From Sphingopyxis indica (GTDB lineage: Bacteria; Pseudomonadota; Alphaproteobacteria; Sphingomonadales; Sphingomonadaceae), in NCBI RefSeq assembly GCF_900188185.1, contig NZ_FZPA01000001.1, positions 434,001 to 498,000 of the forward strand: DNA of 64,000 nucleotides. Reading direction: 5' to 3'. This document shows positions 1 through 8,459 of the stretch, piece by piece (position 1 is the stretch's first letter; each line of letters starts with the position of its first letter). The notes below the pieces were generated by a model that did no database searches, was not told the origin of the DNA, and worked only from the letters and a program-made list of their open reading frames with translations. Both the position numbers and the translations under genes were made by a program.

Positions 1-1086
1 CTTGTAGATTCCGCGCGCCGCGTCGCGCAGCACGATGTCCTCGCAATCGTCGCCGCCCGAAAAATCGCCCGCCGAAAAGACGTCGATCCCCGACACCTTG
101 AGCTTGGTCGAGGTCACCGAGCCGCGATAGCCCGACGGCTGTTCGACGAGCCCGTCGGCAAGGCTGCGGCACATGTCCCACAGCGGCGCGACGAGGCCGT
201 AGACCTGCCCGTCATGTTCGACGCATTCGCCGACCGCGAGGATGTTCGGGTCGCTCGTCACCATATGGTCGTCGACCTGGATGCCGCGCCCGACCGCGAG
301 CCCCGCGTCGCGGGCGAGCGCCACCGAAGGCCGGATGCCGACCGCCATGACGACGAGGTCGGCGGGGATCAGCGTCCCGTCTTTCAGCCTTACCCCCTCG
401 ACCTTGCCCTCACCGACGATCGCTTCGGTGTCGGCGCCGGTCAGGATCGTCTGGCCGCGCGCCTCGAGCGCCTGCTTGAGCAGCCAGCCCGCGGCCTCGT
501 CGAGCTGGCGTTCCATCAGCGTCGGCATCAGGTGCAGCACCGTGACCTTCATGCCGCGCAAGGACAGCCCGTGCGCAGCTTCGAGCCCGAGCAGCCCGCC
601 GCCGATCACCACGGCGCTGCCGCCCTTTTCGGCCGCCGTGAGCATCATATCGACATCGTCCATGTCGCGAAAGCTGATCACGCCGGGCAGGTCCTTGCCG
701 GGCACGGGGATGATGAAGGGATCGGAGCCCGTCGCGATCAGCAGCCGGTCATAGGCTTCGGTCACGCCGCCGCGCGTCGTCACCTTTTTGGCGCCGCGGT
801 CGATCGCCACCACCGGGTCGCCGGCGACGAGTGCGATGCCGTTCGCGGCATACCAGTCGGCGTCGTTGATCACGATGTCGTCGAAGCTCTTGTCGCCCGC
901 GAGCACGGGGGACAGCATGATGCGGTTGTAATTGACCCGCGGCTCGGCGCCGAAGATCGTCACGCGATAGCGGTTCGCATCGCGCGCGAGCAGTTCCTCG
1001 ACCGCGCGGCAGCCGGCCATGCCGTTGCCGATCACGACCAGATGCTCGCGCGTGTCGGCGTCCGGGGAGAGGGGGCTATGTTCCAT
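1..1086 (-). CDS. nirB: Assimilatory nitrite reductase [NAD(P)H] large subunit, N-terminal part
   Basis: Cytoplasmic sirohaem/flavin enzyme that reduces nitrite to ammonium. The 362 residues present run off the left edge of the window. They show the N-terminal FAD-binding glycine motif (GNGMAGCRAVEELL, about residues 19-32), the NAD-binding motif (VVIGGGLLGLEAAHGL) and the GECVEHDGQVYGLVAPLWDMC stretch typical of NirB. The BFD-type Fe-S and sirohaem domains would lie outside. Its ATG overlaps the TGA of the upstream porin gene by one base (TGATG), which suggests translational coupling and one narK-porin-nirB transcript. The family assignment is firm. The assimilatory role is inferred from the narK and nasST neighbours. 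Confidence 0.93.
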   Translation of the reverse strand, partial: MEHSPLSPDADTREHLVVIGNGMAGCRAVEELLARDANRYRVTIFGAEPRVNYNRIMLSPVLAGDKSFDDIVINDADWYAANGIALVAGDPVVAIDRGAKKVTTRGGVTEAYDRLLIATGSDPFIIPVPGKDLPGVISFRDMDDVDMMLTAAEKGGSAVVIGGGLLGLEAAHGLSLRGMKVTVLHLMPTLMERQLDEAAGWLLKQALEARGQTILTGADTEAIVGEGKVEGVRLKDGTLIPADLVVMAVGIRPSVALARDAGLAVGRGIQVDDHMVTSDPNILAVGECVEHDGQVYGLVAPLWDMCRSLADGLVEQPSGYRGSVTSTKLKVSGIDVFSAGDFSGGDDCEDIVLRDAARGIYK

Positions 1087-2285
1087 CAAAGCGTCCAATC
1101 GAGTTGCAGCCAGATTTTGTCGGTATCGGTGGCGAAGCCGTCGGCGCGGTAGCGCGCGTAGCGTGCCGAGGCGGCGAGCTTGCCGCGCTTCGCGCTGGCG
1201 ACGAGGTCGATCTCGTCGCCATAGGGGCGGCTCGCACGATCGCTGCGGAAGTCGTGATACACCGCCTGCAGCGTCACCGCGTCGAACGGGCCGAGCGCCT
1301 TCCAGCGCCAGCCCGCGCTCGCATAAAGGTCGCGCACGCCGTCGGGCGGCGTGGTCAGGAACTTGTCGGCCCAGCCCTGGAATTTGAAACCCGTCGCGAG
1401 CGGGGTCTGAAAGCTGGTGAAGGCAGCGCCGTCGCTCGCGCCGAGGATTTCATAGCCCGCGCCGAGCTGCGGGCCGCCGAAATCGACGCCGGCATCGGCG
1501 AGCCAATAGTTGGCGGCATAATCATTGGGATTGCGGTGCCAGTCCGACTGGCGCGCGTAGGAAAATTGCCAGCTCAGCTTCGTCTTGCCGAGCGGCCGTG
1601 CGCCCGCAAGGCGGACGCCGTAGCTCTGGCTCGACAGCCGGAAACCCTGCACCGCGGCTTCGTCCTGATCGACCAGATAGGCGAAAGTGCTGAGCGTGCC
1701 CGCCGGGGTGGCGACGCCGATATTGGCGAAGAGATTGTCCCCCGACACCGCCTGCTGCCGCGCCCCGGCGCCGTCGATGCCCCAGATGGTGCGGACGCTC
1801 CAGACATAGGCAAGGTCGGCCTTCACCCCCGCGACCGGCGTGATTTCGGCGCGCAGCGCGTCGAAGCTCTGGCCGTTCTGGCGAAAACCGACCCCGCCGA
1901 CGAAGCGCTCGTCGTCGAAGCCGAGCCGCTGCCGTCCGGCGGTGATTGCGAACCCAGGCGCAGCGTAGCGAAGCTGCGCGCGGGTGAGGGCGATATTGTC
2001 GGGATCGGCGATCAGCGGCTGCGTCGCGGGGCCGTGCAGTCCGTCGTCATAATCGTCGACGATCGCCAGATTGCCCTGGCTCTCGACCAGCGCCGACCAG
2101 CGGCCGGCCTTCGCCTCGACCCCGGCGCGGACGCGGAGCGTGAGCGCGTCGGATGCGGCATCGAGGCCGTCTTGCTCGACGCTTTCATAGCGGAGCCGCG
2201 CTTCGCCGAGCGGGGCGAGGGTGATCGCCTGCGCGTGGGCGGCGGCCGGCGCCAGCGCCGCGAGGAGGAGCAGCGTGCGCGCCAT
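1086..2285 (-). CDS. Alginate-export-family outer-membrane porin of the nitrate cluster
   Basis: Predicted outer-membrane beta-barrel of 399 aa with a Sec signal peptide (MARTLLLLAALAPAAAHAQA). Alternating aromatic/polar strands run through the protein and it ends in LQLDWTL, as outer-membrane barrels do. The sequence resembles the alginate export (AlgE-like) porin family. In sphingomonads such porins are often found inside nitrate assimilation clusters, so passage of nitrate or nitrite across the outer membrane is a reasonable inference, while alginate export is not supported here. It lies directly after narK and is coupled to nirB by a one-base stop/start overlap. Confidence 0.75.
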   Translation of the reverse strand: MARTLLLLAALAPAAAHAQAITLAPLGEARLRYESVEQDGLDAASDALTLRVRAGVEAKAGRWSALVESQGNLAIVDDYDDGLHGPATQPLIADPDNIALTRAQLRYAAPGFAITAGRQRLGFDDERFVGGVGFRQNGQSFDALRAEITPVAGVKADLAYVWSVRTIWGIDGAGARQQAVSGDNLFANIGVATPAGTLSTFAYLVDQDEAAVQGFRLSSQSYGVRLAGARPLGKTKLSWQFSYARQSDWHRNPNDYAANYWLADAGVDFGGPQLGAGYEILGASDGAAFTSFQTPLATGFKFQGWADKFLTTPPDGVRDLYASAGWRWKALGPFDAVTLQAVYHDFRSDRASRPYGDEIDLVASAKRGKLAASARYARYRADGFATDTDKIWLQLDWTL

Positions 2286-2286
2286 G

Positions 2287-3522
2287 TCAGATCCGCACGC
2301 CTTCGGCCGCGCCCCAGGTCGCGCGCCATTGCCCCTTGACGAACATCAACGCCGCGAGCGCGACGACCGCGAGCCCGGCGAAGATGTAGAAGCCCGGTGC
2401 GAAGCTGCCGGTCCACTGTTTCGCGAAGCCGAGCGACGAGGCAAGATAAAAGCCGCCGACCCCGCCCGCCATGCCGACGAGCCCGGTCATGATCCCGATC
2501 TCGGCCGAAAAGCGCTGCGGCACGAGCTGAAAGACCGATCCGTTGCCGACCCCGAGCGCCAGCATCGCGATCAGGAACAGGCCCATGGCGGTGGGGAGGG
2601 CCGCCGCCTGCGGCACCCCGGCGAGCGCGACCGCGGCGATGACGAAGACGATCATCAGCGCCCGGATGCCGCCGACCCGGTCGGCGAGCGCGCCGCCGAG
2701 CGGCCGCACGAGCGATCCGGTGAAGACGCACGCGGCGGTGCAATAGCCCGCGACCACCGGGGTCAGGCCGAACTGGTCGGTGAAATAGATGGGGAGCGAG
2801 GCGGCGAGTCCGACGAAGCCGCCGAAGGTCACCGAATAAAAGCCCATCAGCCACCAGGCGTCGGCGCTCTTGAGCGGCTGAAAATAATCGACCAGCCGCT
2901 TCGGCGCCGGCGCGTTCGGCGCATCTTTGGCCATGAAGAGATAGAGGACGAACACGATCGTCAGCGGGATGCAGGCGAGGCCGAGCACCGCGGTCCAGCC
3001 GAACAGCTTGGCGAGCGTCGGCGCGAAGAGCGCTGCGAGCACCGTGCCCGAATTGCCCATGCCGGCAAGCCCCATCGCCTTGCCCTGATGCTCGGGCGGA
3101 TACCAGCGGCTCGCGAGCGGCAGCGCGATCGCGAAGCTCGCCCCGGCAAAGCCCAGGACCACGCCGAGCGCGAGCGTCCCCGCGAAGCTGTCGATACCCG
3201 AAAGCCAGGCGGTGAACAGGCCCGCGATGACGATCGCCTGGCTGATGGCCCCGGCGCGCTTCGGGCCGATCCGGTCGACGAGCAGTCCGTTGACGACACG
3301 CAGCAGCGCGCCAGCGAGTGTCGGCACCGCGACCATCAGCCCCTTCTGCGCGGGCGACAGCCCCAGTTCCTGCGCGATCGTCGGCGCGAGCGGGCCGAGG
3401 ACGACCCACACCATGAAAGCGAGATCGAAATAGAGAAAGGCGGCCACCAGCGTCGGCCAGTGGCCGCTCGCCCAGAAACCCGATTTCGGCGCCGTATCCG
3501 CGCCCGTCCTGATCGTCGACAT
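2287..3522 (-). CDS. narK: NarK-type nitrate/nitrite transporter (MFS)
   Basis: Inner-membrane major facilitator protein of 411 aa with about 12 hydrophobic segments. It carries nitrate-porter signatures: the N-terminal FDLAFMVWVVLGPLAP segment, the loop RVVNGLLVDRIGPKRAG, and two glycine-rich nitrate signature stretches (GFAGASFAIALPLASRWYP and GMAGGVGGFYL). It imports nitrate and/or nitrite for assimilation. The ATG at 3522 has AAGGGA a few bases upstream. The stop lies next to the porin ATG, so narK, porin and nirB form a tight operon. A terminator-containing leader precedes it (see 3550-3596 and 3647-3664). Confidence 0.92.
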   Translation of the reverse strand: MSTIRTGADTAPKSGFWASGHWPTLVAAFLYFDLAFMVWVVLGPLAPTIAQELGLSPAQKGLMVAVPTLAGALLRVVNGLLVDRIGPKRAGAISQAIVIAGLFTAWLSGIDSFAGTLALGVVLGFAGASFAIALPLASRWYPPEHQGKAMGLAGMGNSGTVLAALFAPTLAKLFGWTAVLGLACIPLTIVFVLYLFMAKDAPNAPAPKRLVDYFQPLKSADAWWLMGFYSVTFGGFVGLAASLPIYFTDQFGLTPVVAGYCTAACVFTGSLVRPLGGALADRVGGIRALMIVFVIAAVALAGVPQAAALPTAMGLFLIAMLALGVGNGSVFQLVPQRFSAEIGIMTGLVGMAGGVGGFYLASSLGFAKQWTGSFAPGFYIFAGLAVVALAALMFVKGQWRATWGAAEGVRI

Positions 3523-3549
3523 CGTCCGTCCCTTCGTGTGACGGGCAAT

Positions 3550-3596
3550 AAAAAAGCCGCCAGGACGGCGGCCTCGTGCGGGCGCGTCCTGACGGC
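3550..3596 (-). terminator. Intrinsic terminator/attenuator in the narK leader
   Basis: On the minus strand the arm GCCGTCAGGACG (3585-3596) pairs with CGTCCTGGCGGC (3556-3567): twelve base pairs with one G-U. Six T residues (3555-3550) follow immediately. It lies between nasS and narK, 28 bases before the narK start codon. It could simply end the nasTS transcript, but its position together with an ANTAR-type hexaloop hairpin upstream suggests an attenuator relieved by NasT. Confidence 0.8.
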
Positions 3597-3646
3597 TTCA
3601 TTGCCTGTTGGAGTGCGGGAAAAGGCTTCCCGCCTGCCTGCGCGCC

Positions 3647-3664
3647 GGCCCCTCCGTTGGAGCC
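3647..3664 (-). promoter_or_regulatory. Candidate ANTAR (NasT) RNA target hairpin, hexaloop AACGGA
   Basis: On the minus strand GGCTCC (3664-3659) pairs with GGGGCC (3652-3647), with one U-G, closing a six-base loop AACGGA. One more C-G pair can extend it outward. ANTAR-domain antiterminators recognise hexaloops with A at position 1 and G at position 4, and both are present. A second hairpin (GCGGGAA/TTCCCGC) follows at about 3615-3633 but has a five-base loop, so the usual pair of hexaloops is not complete by eye. This hairpin is about 50 bases upstream of the narK leader terminator. Confidence 0.5.
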
Positions 3665-3780
3665 GCTGCCGCATTATCCTGCCCCGGCATCGTCGCCGAG
3701 TGACATTAAGGTGCCCGATTCGCGCGCGTCGCGCAACTATTTATTTCGCAGGTGCAGCATAAAAGGGCGCGGCTGGAAAC

Positions 3781-4992
3781 TCAGGGCAATTCCGAGAGAT
3801 AGCCTGGAATGTCGTCGGGATCGAAGGCGCGATGGTCGAAAAAGCGATCGCTGCCGAGCATCAGCCGGCCCTGCGTCGATCCCGCGCCGATCGGTTCGGC
3901 GAGCCCGCCCTCGAGTTTTGAGCTCGCCCCGGGCAGCGGCGCCCCCGATCCCGCGAGCGCGGCGCGATAGATGTCGGGACGGAACACCGCCGATGCCGTC
4001 GCGGCGTCGGCCGGCGAAAAGGCGAGGTGATCCCAGCGCACGAGCTGCGAATAGAGCCACGCGGCCTGGCTGCGCCACGGGAAATTCGCCGCCTCGCGAT
4101 ACTGGAACATGAAGTCGGGATAATGGACAGGCGCGCCGCCGGGGACGAGGCGGATGCGGTCGGTGATCGCGCGCAATATCGCCTCGCGCGGGGCATCGAG
4201 ATATTCGCGCCGCGCCAATATGTCGGCGCTCTCCTCGGCGGTTCCGGGCTCGACGAAGCGGGCGGCCGCGGCGTGCAGCGCGCGCACCAGCGCCTCGACC
4301 GCGCTGCGGCGCGTTTCGACGACGTCGCTGCGCACGGCGAGGACCTTCTCGACGCCGCGCCGCCAGATCTGAGCGGTGGCGAGCGCGATATGGCCGGCGC
4401 CGCGATCGACCGCGATCGAATTCCACGGCTCGCCGACGCAAATGCCGTCGACCTCGCCCGCGGCGAGCGCGTCGGCCGCGAAGGGCGGGCTGGTAACGAC
4501 GATCTCGACATCGGCATCGGGTTGGATGCCGACCCCCGCGAGCCAGTAGCGGAGCATGTAATTGTGGCTCGAATAGCGGTGGACGACCCCGAAGCGCAAC
4601 GGATTGCCCGCCGCCTTGCGCGCGGCCGCGACGCGCTTCAGCGCCGCGCCGACCGCGGCGGGATCGCCGAGTGTCTCGCCGAGCCCGACCTCGATCGCGA
4701 GCGCGCTCGAAAAAGTCACTGCATTGCCGTTGAGGCCGAGCACGAAGGGCACCGCGAGCGATACCGCGGGCCGGTCGCGGCCGAGCGCGGTCGCGATCGC
4801 GAGCGGCGCGATCAGGTGCGCGGCGTCGGTGTGACCATAGAGCAGCCGGTCGCGCACCGTCGCCCAGGTCATGTCGCGCACCAACTCGATCGCGACGCCC
4901 TCGCGCGCCGCGAAGCCCAGTTCGTGCGCCAGGATCGGCAGCGCCGCATCGACGAGCGGCAGAAAGCCGATGCGGAAAGTCTCGCCGGTCAT
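3781..4992 (-). CDS. nasS: NasS-like nitrate/nitrite sensor (NrtA family, cytoplasmic)
   Basis: A 403-aa protein of the nitrate-binding ABC substrate-binding family (NrtA/CmpA fold). Family features include FRIGFLPLVDAALPILAHELGF at the start, the RYSSHNYMLRYWLAGVGI segment and VGEPWNSIAVDRG. There is no signal peptide or lipobox, so it should be cytoplasmic, as expected of NasS rather than a transporter subunit. NasS holds NasT inactive until nitrate or nitrite binds. Its ATG overlaps the nasT stop by four bases (ATGA), which supports stoichiometric coexpression. No ABC permease or ATPase lies nearby, which also favours the sensor role. Confidence 0.85.
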   Translation of the reverse strand: MTGETFRIGFLPLVDAALPILAHELGFAAREGVAIELVRDMTWATVRDRLLYGHTDAAHLIAPLAIATALGRDRPAVSLAVPFVLGLNGNAVTFSSALAIEVGLGETLGDPAAVGAALKRVAAARKAAGNPLRFGVVHRYSSHNYMLRYWLAGVGIQPDADVEIVVTSPPFAADALAAGEVDGICVGEPWNSIAVDRGAGHIALATAQIWRRGVEKVLAVRSDVVETRRSAVEALVRALHAAAARFVEPGTAEESADILARREYLDAPREAILRAITDRIRLVPGGAPVHYPDFMFQYREAANFPWRSQAAWLYSQLVRWDHLAFSPADAATASAVFRPDIYRAALAGSGAPLPGASSKLEGGLAEPIGAGSTQGRLMLGSDRFFDHRAFDPDDIPGYLSELP

Positions 4993-5582
4993 GCCCCATC
5001 TCCCATCAGCGCTTCGCTGGTCAGGATCGCCTCGGCGATTTCGGCGATCCGGCGGCTACTGCGCATCGCCTGCCCGCGCAGCAGCGCATAGGCGGCGGGT
5101 TCGTCGATGCCGCGCCGCTTCATCAATATCGCCTTGGCGCGGTCGATCGTCGCGCGTTCGGCGAGCGCGCTCTTCGCCTCGTCGAGTTCGCGCTGGAGCC
5201 GCGAAAAAGCCTGAAAGCGCCGCACGGCGAGGTCGATCACCGGCTTGATTCGCTGCTTCGACAAGCCATCGACGACATAGGCCGACACGCCCGCGTCGAT
5301 CGCCGCGCCGGTCGCCTCGGCATCGCTCTGATCGACGAACATCGCGATCGGCCGTGCGAGCGCGCGCGACATGGCGAAGAAATCCTCGAGCAGGTCGCGG
5401 CCCGGATTTTCGAGGTTGACCAGCACCACCTCGGGCTGCGCCGCCTCGATCTGCGCGACCAGCGGGCCGGCAGGGTCGATGACGACAAGATCGTCGAGGC
5501 CAGCCTCGCGCAAGCCATCCGAAATGATGGCGGCGCGCGTCGTGCTGGTGTCGATGATCGCGATCCTCATGGCTCGCGCCAT
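4989..5582 (-). CDS. nasT: NasT-like ANTAR response regulator (antiterminator)
   Basis: A 197-aa protein with an N-terminal receiver-like domain (MRIAIIDTSTTRAAIISDGL) and a C-terminal ANTAR domain at about residues 130-185 (ERATIDRAKAILMKRRGIDE, then AYALLRGQAMRSSRRIAEIA). ANTAR domains bind paired hexaloop hairpins in leader RNA and prevent termination. The neighbouring nasS encodes the presumed partner, and a terminator with a matching hexaloop sits before narK. An alternative start at 5570 (MRIAII) gives the more usual receiver N-terminus. The gene follows the Sel1/SPOR gene by only 44 bases, so it may share that transcript or have a promoter inside it. Confidence 0.9.
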   Translation of the reverse strand: MARAMRIAIIDTSTTRAAIISDGLREAGLDDLVVIDPAGPLVAQIEAAQPEVVLVNLENPGRDLLEDFFAMSRALARPIAMFVDQSDAEATGAAIDAGVSAYVVDGLSKQRIKPVIDLAVRRFQAFSRLQRELDEAKSALAERATIDRAKAILMKRRGIDEPAAYALLRGQAMRSSRRIAEIAEAILTSEALMGDGA

Positions 5583-5626
5583 AAGGTGCTCGAACGATTT
5601 CGCCTAGAGCCCTGACGGCCGCCTGC

Positions 5627-6742
5627 CTATTTATCGACGACGAGGCAGGGCTGGCCGCCCTTTTGCATCGTGGCGCAGAAATCCACGGCTTGCGCCTTGC
5701 CGGCAAAGCCACCCGCCTGAAGCCGGGTCAGCTTCGCGCTCTTGACCAGAAGCGGCTCGCGGCTCGCGACCGAGGGATATTTGGCGGCGAGGCGTTTCCA
5801 CAGGTTGCGCGCGTTCGCTTCGACGCCGAAAGCGCCGAGCTGGGCGCGCCACGGGCTGGCGGGCGCGTTCGTTGCGACTTTTGCCGGGGCCGCTGCCGTC
5901 GGCACTGGAGTCTGGACGGGAGCGCTCTTGGCGGGCAGCGGACCGCTGGCGGGCGGCGCGGGATAGCTCGTTCCCGGTGTGGCCGGTTTTGCGGCATCCG
6001 CGCTCGCCACCTTGGCGGCGGCGGTCGCCTCGGAAGCGGCATCGGCCGCCGCCTGTGCTGCGGGAGAGAGCGGGGCCGACGGCGCTACTGGCACCGGCTT
6101 GATGGCCGACGACGCGGGTTTGGGCGCTGCAGGCGTCGCGGCGGCCGTCGCGGCGAGGCGCGCGCGCTGCTCGCTTTTCTCCATTTCGGGGAGCATCGCG
6201 AGGCCGCGCTGGCGCTGTTCGAGCGGGATGAGCCCGTCGAGCTGCGCGAGCCGCGCCGATGCGATCTGCAATCCCGCATCGCTCGCGCGCTTGGTCAACG
6301 CATAGGCGAGCGGCCAGTTTTCGGCGGCGAGGTCGCCGTTGAAATGCGCGGTGCCGAGGACATATTGCGCGCGCGGTTCGCCGCGCGCCGCCGACGCCTC
6401 GATATAGGGCATCGCCTCCTGCCGCCGGCCAGCGGTGAACAGGACGAGGCCCAGATTGTCCTCGGCCTGCAAATGACCCTGTTTCGCGGCGCGGCGATAC
6501 CAGCTTTCGGCCTGCGCCAGATCGGCGGGAACGCCGCGGCCGAGCTTATAGGCCTGGCCGAGATTGAACTGCGCATCGGGGTCCCCGGCGAGCGCCAGCG
6601 GCCGCCACTCGGCGACGGCGCTCTGATAGTCGCCCTTTTGCCAGGCATCGACGCCGGCCTTCACATCGGCAAGGGCAGGCGCGGCAAGCGCGGCCGCTGC
6701 CGCGGCGGAGAGCATGAAAGAGGCGGTGCGGAACGAACGCAT
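5627..6742 (-). CDS. Sel1/TPR-repeat protein with C-terminal SPOR domain
   Basis: Secreted 371-aa protein. A signal peptide (MRSFRTASFMLSAAAAAALAAPALA) is followed by Sel1-like repeats (GDPDAQFNLGQAYKLGRGV; QGHLQAEDNLGLVLFTAG; about residues 30-170). A long Ala/Pro-rich linker comes next (about 180-285), then a SPOR domain (WRAQLGAFGVEANARNLWKRL to the end). SPOR domains bind denuded peptidoglycan at division sites. The ATG at 6742 is preceded by GGAG six bases upstream, better than the TTG twelve bases earlier. It is divergent from a parA-like operon that ends in a second SPOR protein. Confidence 0.85.
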   Translation of the reverse strand: MRSFRTASFMLSAAAAAALAAPALADVKAGVDAWQKGDYQSAVAEWRPLALAGDPDAQFNLGQAYKLGRGVPADLAQAESWYRRAAKQGHLQAEDNLGLVLFTAGRRQEAMPYIEASAARGEPRAQYVLGTAHFNGDLAAENWPLAYALTKRASDAGLQIASARLAQLDGLIPLEQRQRGLAMLPEMEKSEQRARLAATAAATPAAPKPASSAIKPVPVAPSAPLSPAAQAAADAASEATAAAKVASADAAKPATPGTSYPAPPASGPLPAKSAPVQTPVPTAAAPAKVATNAPASPWRAQLGAFGVEANARNLWKRLAAKYPSVASREPLLVKSAKLTRLQAGGFAGKAQAVDFCATMQKGGQPCLVVDK

Positions 6743-6944
6743 GGCTATCTCCAATGACGGGCGTCGCCCCGGCCGGACCCGGGAGCGATCGGCAGTCCCC
6801 GCGGCTCCCTGAACGCATAATGGCTAACAGGCTGTTATCGAAAGCCGAGGGTGACGTCGATTTCGGTCCATTATGGGACAAGTCCGTCCTAACGGCGCGT
6901 TTACCATGGACGTGGGGAATCCGTTCACGCTCTTTTTATCATCG

Positions 6945-6959
6945 TTAACCCAATTTTAG
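6945..6959 (+). promoter_or_regulatory. CtrA-like box upstream of parA
   Basis: TTAA-N7-TTAG lies 51 bases before the parA-like GTG, in the 268-base region between the two divergent SPOR/ParA transcription units. The CtrA consensus in alphaproteobacteria is TTAA-N7-TTAA, so there is one mismatch. Such a site can occur by chance, but AT-rich words are rare in this genome. Control by CtrA is a guess. Confidence 0.3.
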
Positions 6960-7010
6960 CGGCCTGCGTGCCACTTCTCCCGGCGAATTTGGATTTTCAG
7001 GGGGACAGTC

Positions 7011-7733
7011 GTGCGCGTTCTGGCATTGGCTTCACAAAAGGGCGGGTCGGGTAAATCGACCCTTTCGGGCCACCTCGCGGTACAGGCCCAACTCGCCGGC
7101 GCTGGCCCGGTCGTGCTTATCGACATCGACCCGCAGGGATCGCTCGCCGACTGGTGGAACGAGCGTGAGACCGATCTTCCCGCTTTCGCGCAGACCACGG
7201 TCGCGCGGCTTGCCTCCGACCTCGAAATCCTGCGCCAGCAAGGCTTCAAGCTCGCGGTCATCGACACGCCCCCCGCGATCACCATGGCGATCCAGAGCGT
7301 GATCAGCGTCGCCGAACTGATCGTCGTTCCGACGCGGCCGAGCCCGCACGACCTGCGCGCCGTCGGCGCCACCGTCGACCTCTGCGAGCGCGCCGGAAAG
7401 CCGCTCGTCTTTGTCGTCAATGCGGCGACGCCCAAGGCCAAGATCACCAGCGAGGCCGCGGTCGCGCTGTCGCAGCACGGCACCGTCGCGCCGGTCACCC
7501 TGCACCATCGCACCGATTATGCCGCGTCGATGATCGACGGGCGCACGGTGATGGAGGTCGATCCGAACGGACGATCGGCCGACGAAATCCGGCAATTGTG
7601 GACCTATATGAACGACCGGCTCGAAAAGAATTTCCGCCGCACCGTCTTCGCATCGCCGCTGCCGACCCAGGGCAATTACGGCGCCGTTCGTCCGATGGGC
7701 GGGGGCTTCGGCCGCCGCATCGCCGGCCAGTAA
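7011..7733 (+). CDS. ParA/MinD-type P-loop ATPase (orphan, chromosomal)
   Basis: A 240-aa deviant-Walker ATPase. Walker A is KGGSGKST (residues 10-17), followed by LIDIDPQGSLADWW (switch I region) and LAVIDTPPAITMAI (Walker B region). Family members position DNA or protein cargo through nucleoid binding. The GTG start is chosen because the conserved beta strand MRVLALASQKGG begins there and GGGGGA lies upstream. No parB or parS-like gene is adjacent. The next gene encodes a ribbon-helix-helix protein, a partner type known from plasmid ParA systems. Cargo and role are unknown. Confidence 0.88.
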   Translation: MRVLALASQKGGSGKSTLSGHLAVQAQLAGAGPVVLIDIDPQGSLADWWNERETDLPAFAQTTVARLASDLEILRQQGFKLAVIDTPPAITMAIQSVISVAELIVVPTRPSPHDLRAVGATVDLCERAGKPLVFVVNAATPKAKITSEAAVALSQHGTVAPVTLHHRTDYAASMIDGRTVMEVDPNGRSADEIRQLWTYMNDRLEKNFRRTVFASPLPTQGNYGAVRPMGGGFGRRIAGQ

Positions 7734-7744
7734 GGGGAGGGAAG

Positions 7745-8413
7745 ATGATGGGCGAACCCAAACCTCTCGCATCGCTGAGCGCCGGTCTTCTGGCTCGCAA
7801 GGGCGGCGCGCGGCCCGCCATGCGCCGCCAGCCGCTCGGCAGCGGCCCCGGACCGCTCGCGGGGGCCGGCTATGACGACCTCGGCTGGAACGACATGGGC
7901 TATGACGTCGATCCCGATCAGTCGGAACCGGCGCACCTCGTCGACCTGAAGCCGCTGATGCCGGGGTCGGTGCTGGCGCACAATCTTTCCGCCGAACAGG
8001 CGGTCGACGACAGCTTCGAACCCGAACTCGCGCACGACGTGACCGAGGCCGAACCGGTCGCGGCCCGGGAAGAGCCGTTCGTTTCCGAAGCGCCGCCGGT
8101 GCCCGAAGTCGTTCGCCAGCAGGAATCGCTGATCGACCGCGTCGCCGCGGTGGCGCGCGAAGTCGAGCGGCGCCCTGTGCAGAAAGCCAAGGCACCGCGG
8201 TCCGTCCGCGCCCGCGAAAAGGCTGCCTTCACGCTGCGCCTCGACGCCGAGCGCCATTTGCGCCTGCGCCTCGCAAGCGCGGTGACCGGCCGGTCGGCGC
8301 AGCATATCCTGACCGATCTGCTCGACGACTATCTCGCCGCTTTGCCCGAAATCGACGCGATGGCGAGCCGCCTGCCGGCGACGCGTCCGGTGCGCCACGC
8401 GGCAAAGGGCTGA
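7745..8413 (+). CDS. Ribbon-helix-helix-like protein, probable ParA partner
   Basis: A 222-aa protein starting at ATGATG eleven bases after the ATPase gene, with a strong GGAGGGAAG site. Residues 1-150 look disordered, rich in Pro, Glu and Ala. Residues about 160-210 fit a ribbon-helix-helix fold: strand KAAFTLRLD, helix AERHLRLRLASAVTG, helix SAQHILTDLLDDYLAAL. This fold binds DNA as a dimer, and in plasmids (ParG, for example) it partners ParA ATPases. That it does so here is inferred from adjacency only. I do not recognise a named family for the whole protein. Confidence 0.7.
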   Translation: MMGEPKPLASLSAGLLARKGGARPAMRRQPLGSGPGPLAGAGYDDLGWNDMGYDVDPDQSEPAHLVDLKPLMPGSVLAHNLSAEQAVDDSFEPELAHDVTEAEPVAAREEPFVSEAPPVPEVVRQQESLIDRVAAVAREVERRPVQKAKAPRSVRAREKAAFTLRLDAERHLRLRLASAVTGRSAQHILTDLLDDYLAALPEIDAMASRLPATRPVRHAAKG

Positions 8414-8459
8414 TCGGGCGCCGCACGAAGCGCCGATGTCACAAGGGGGGACCTTGACG

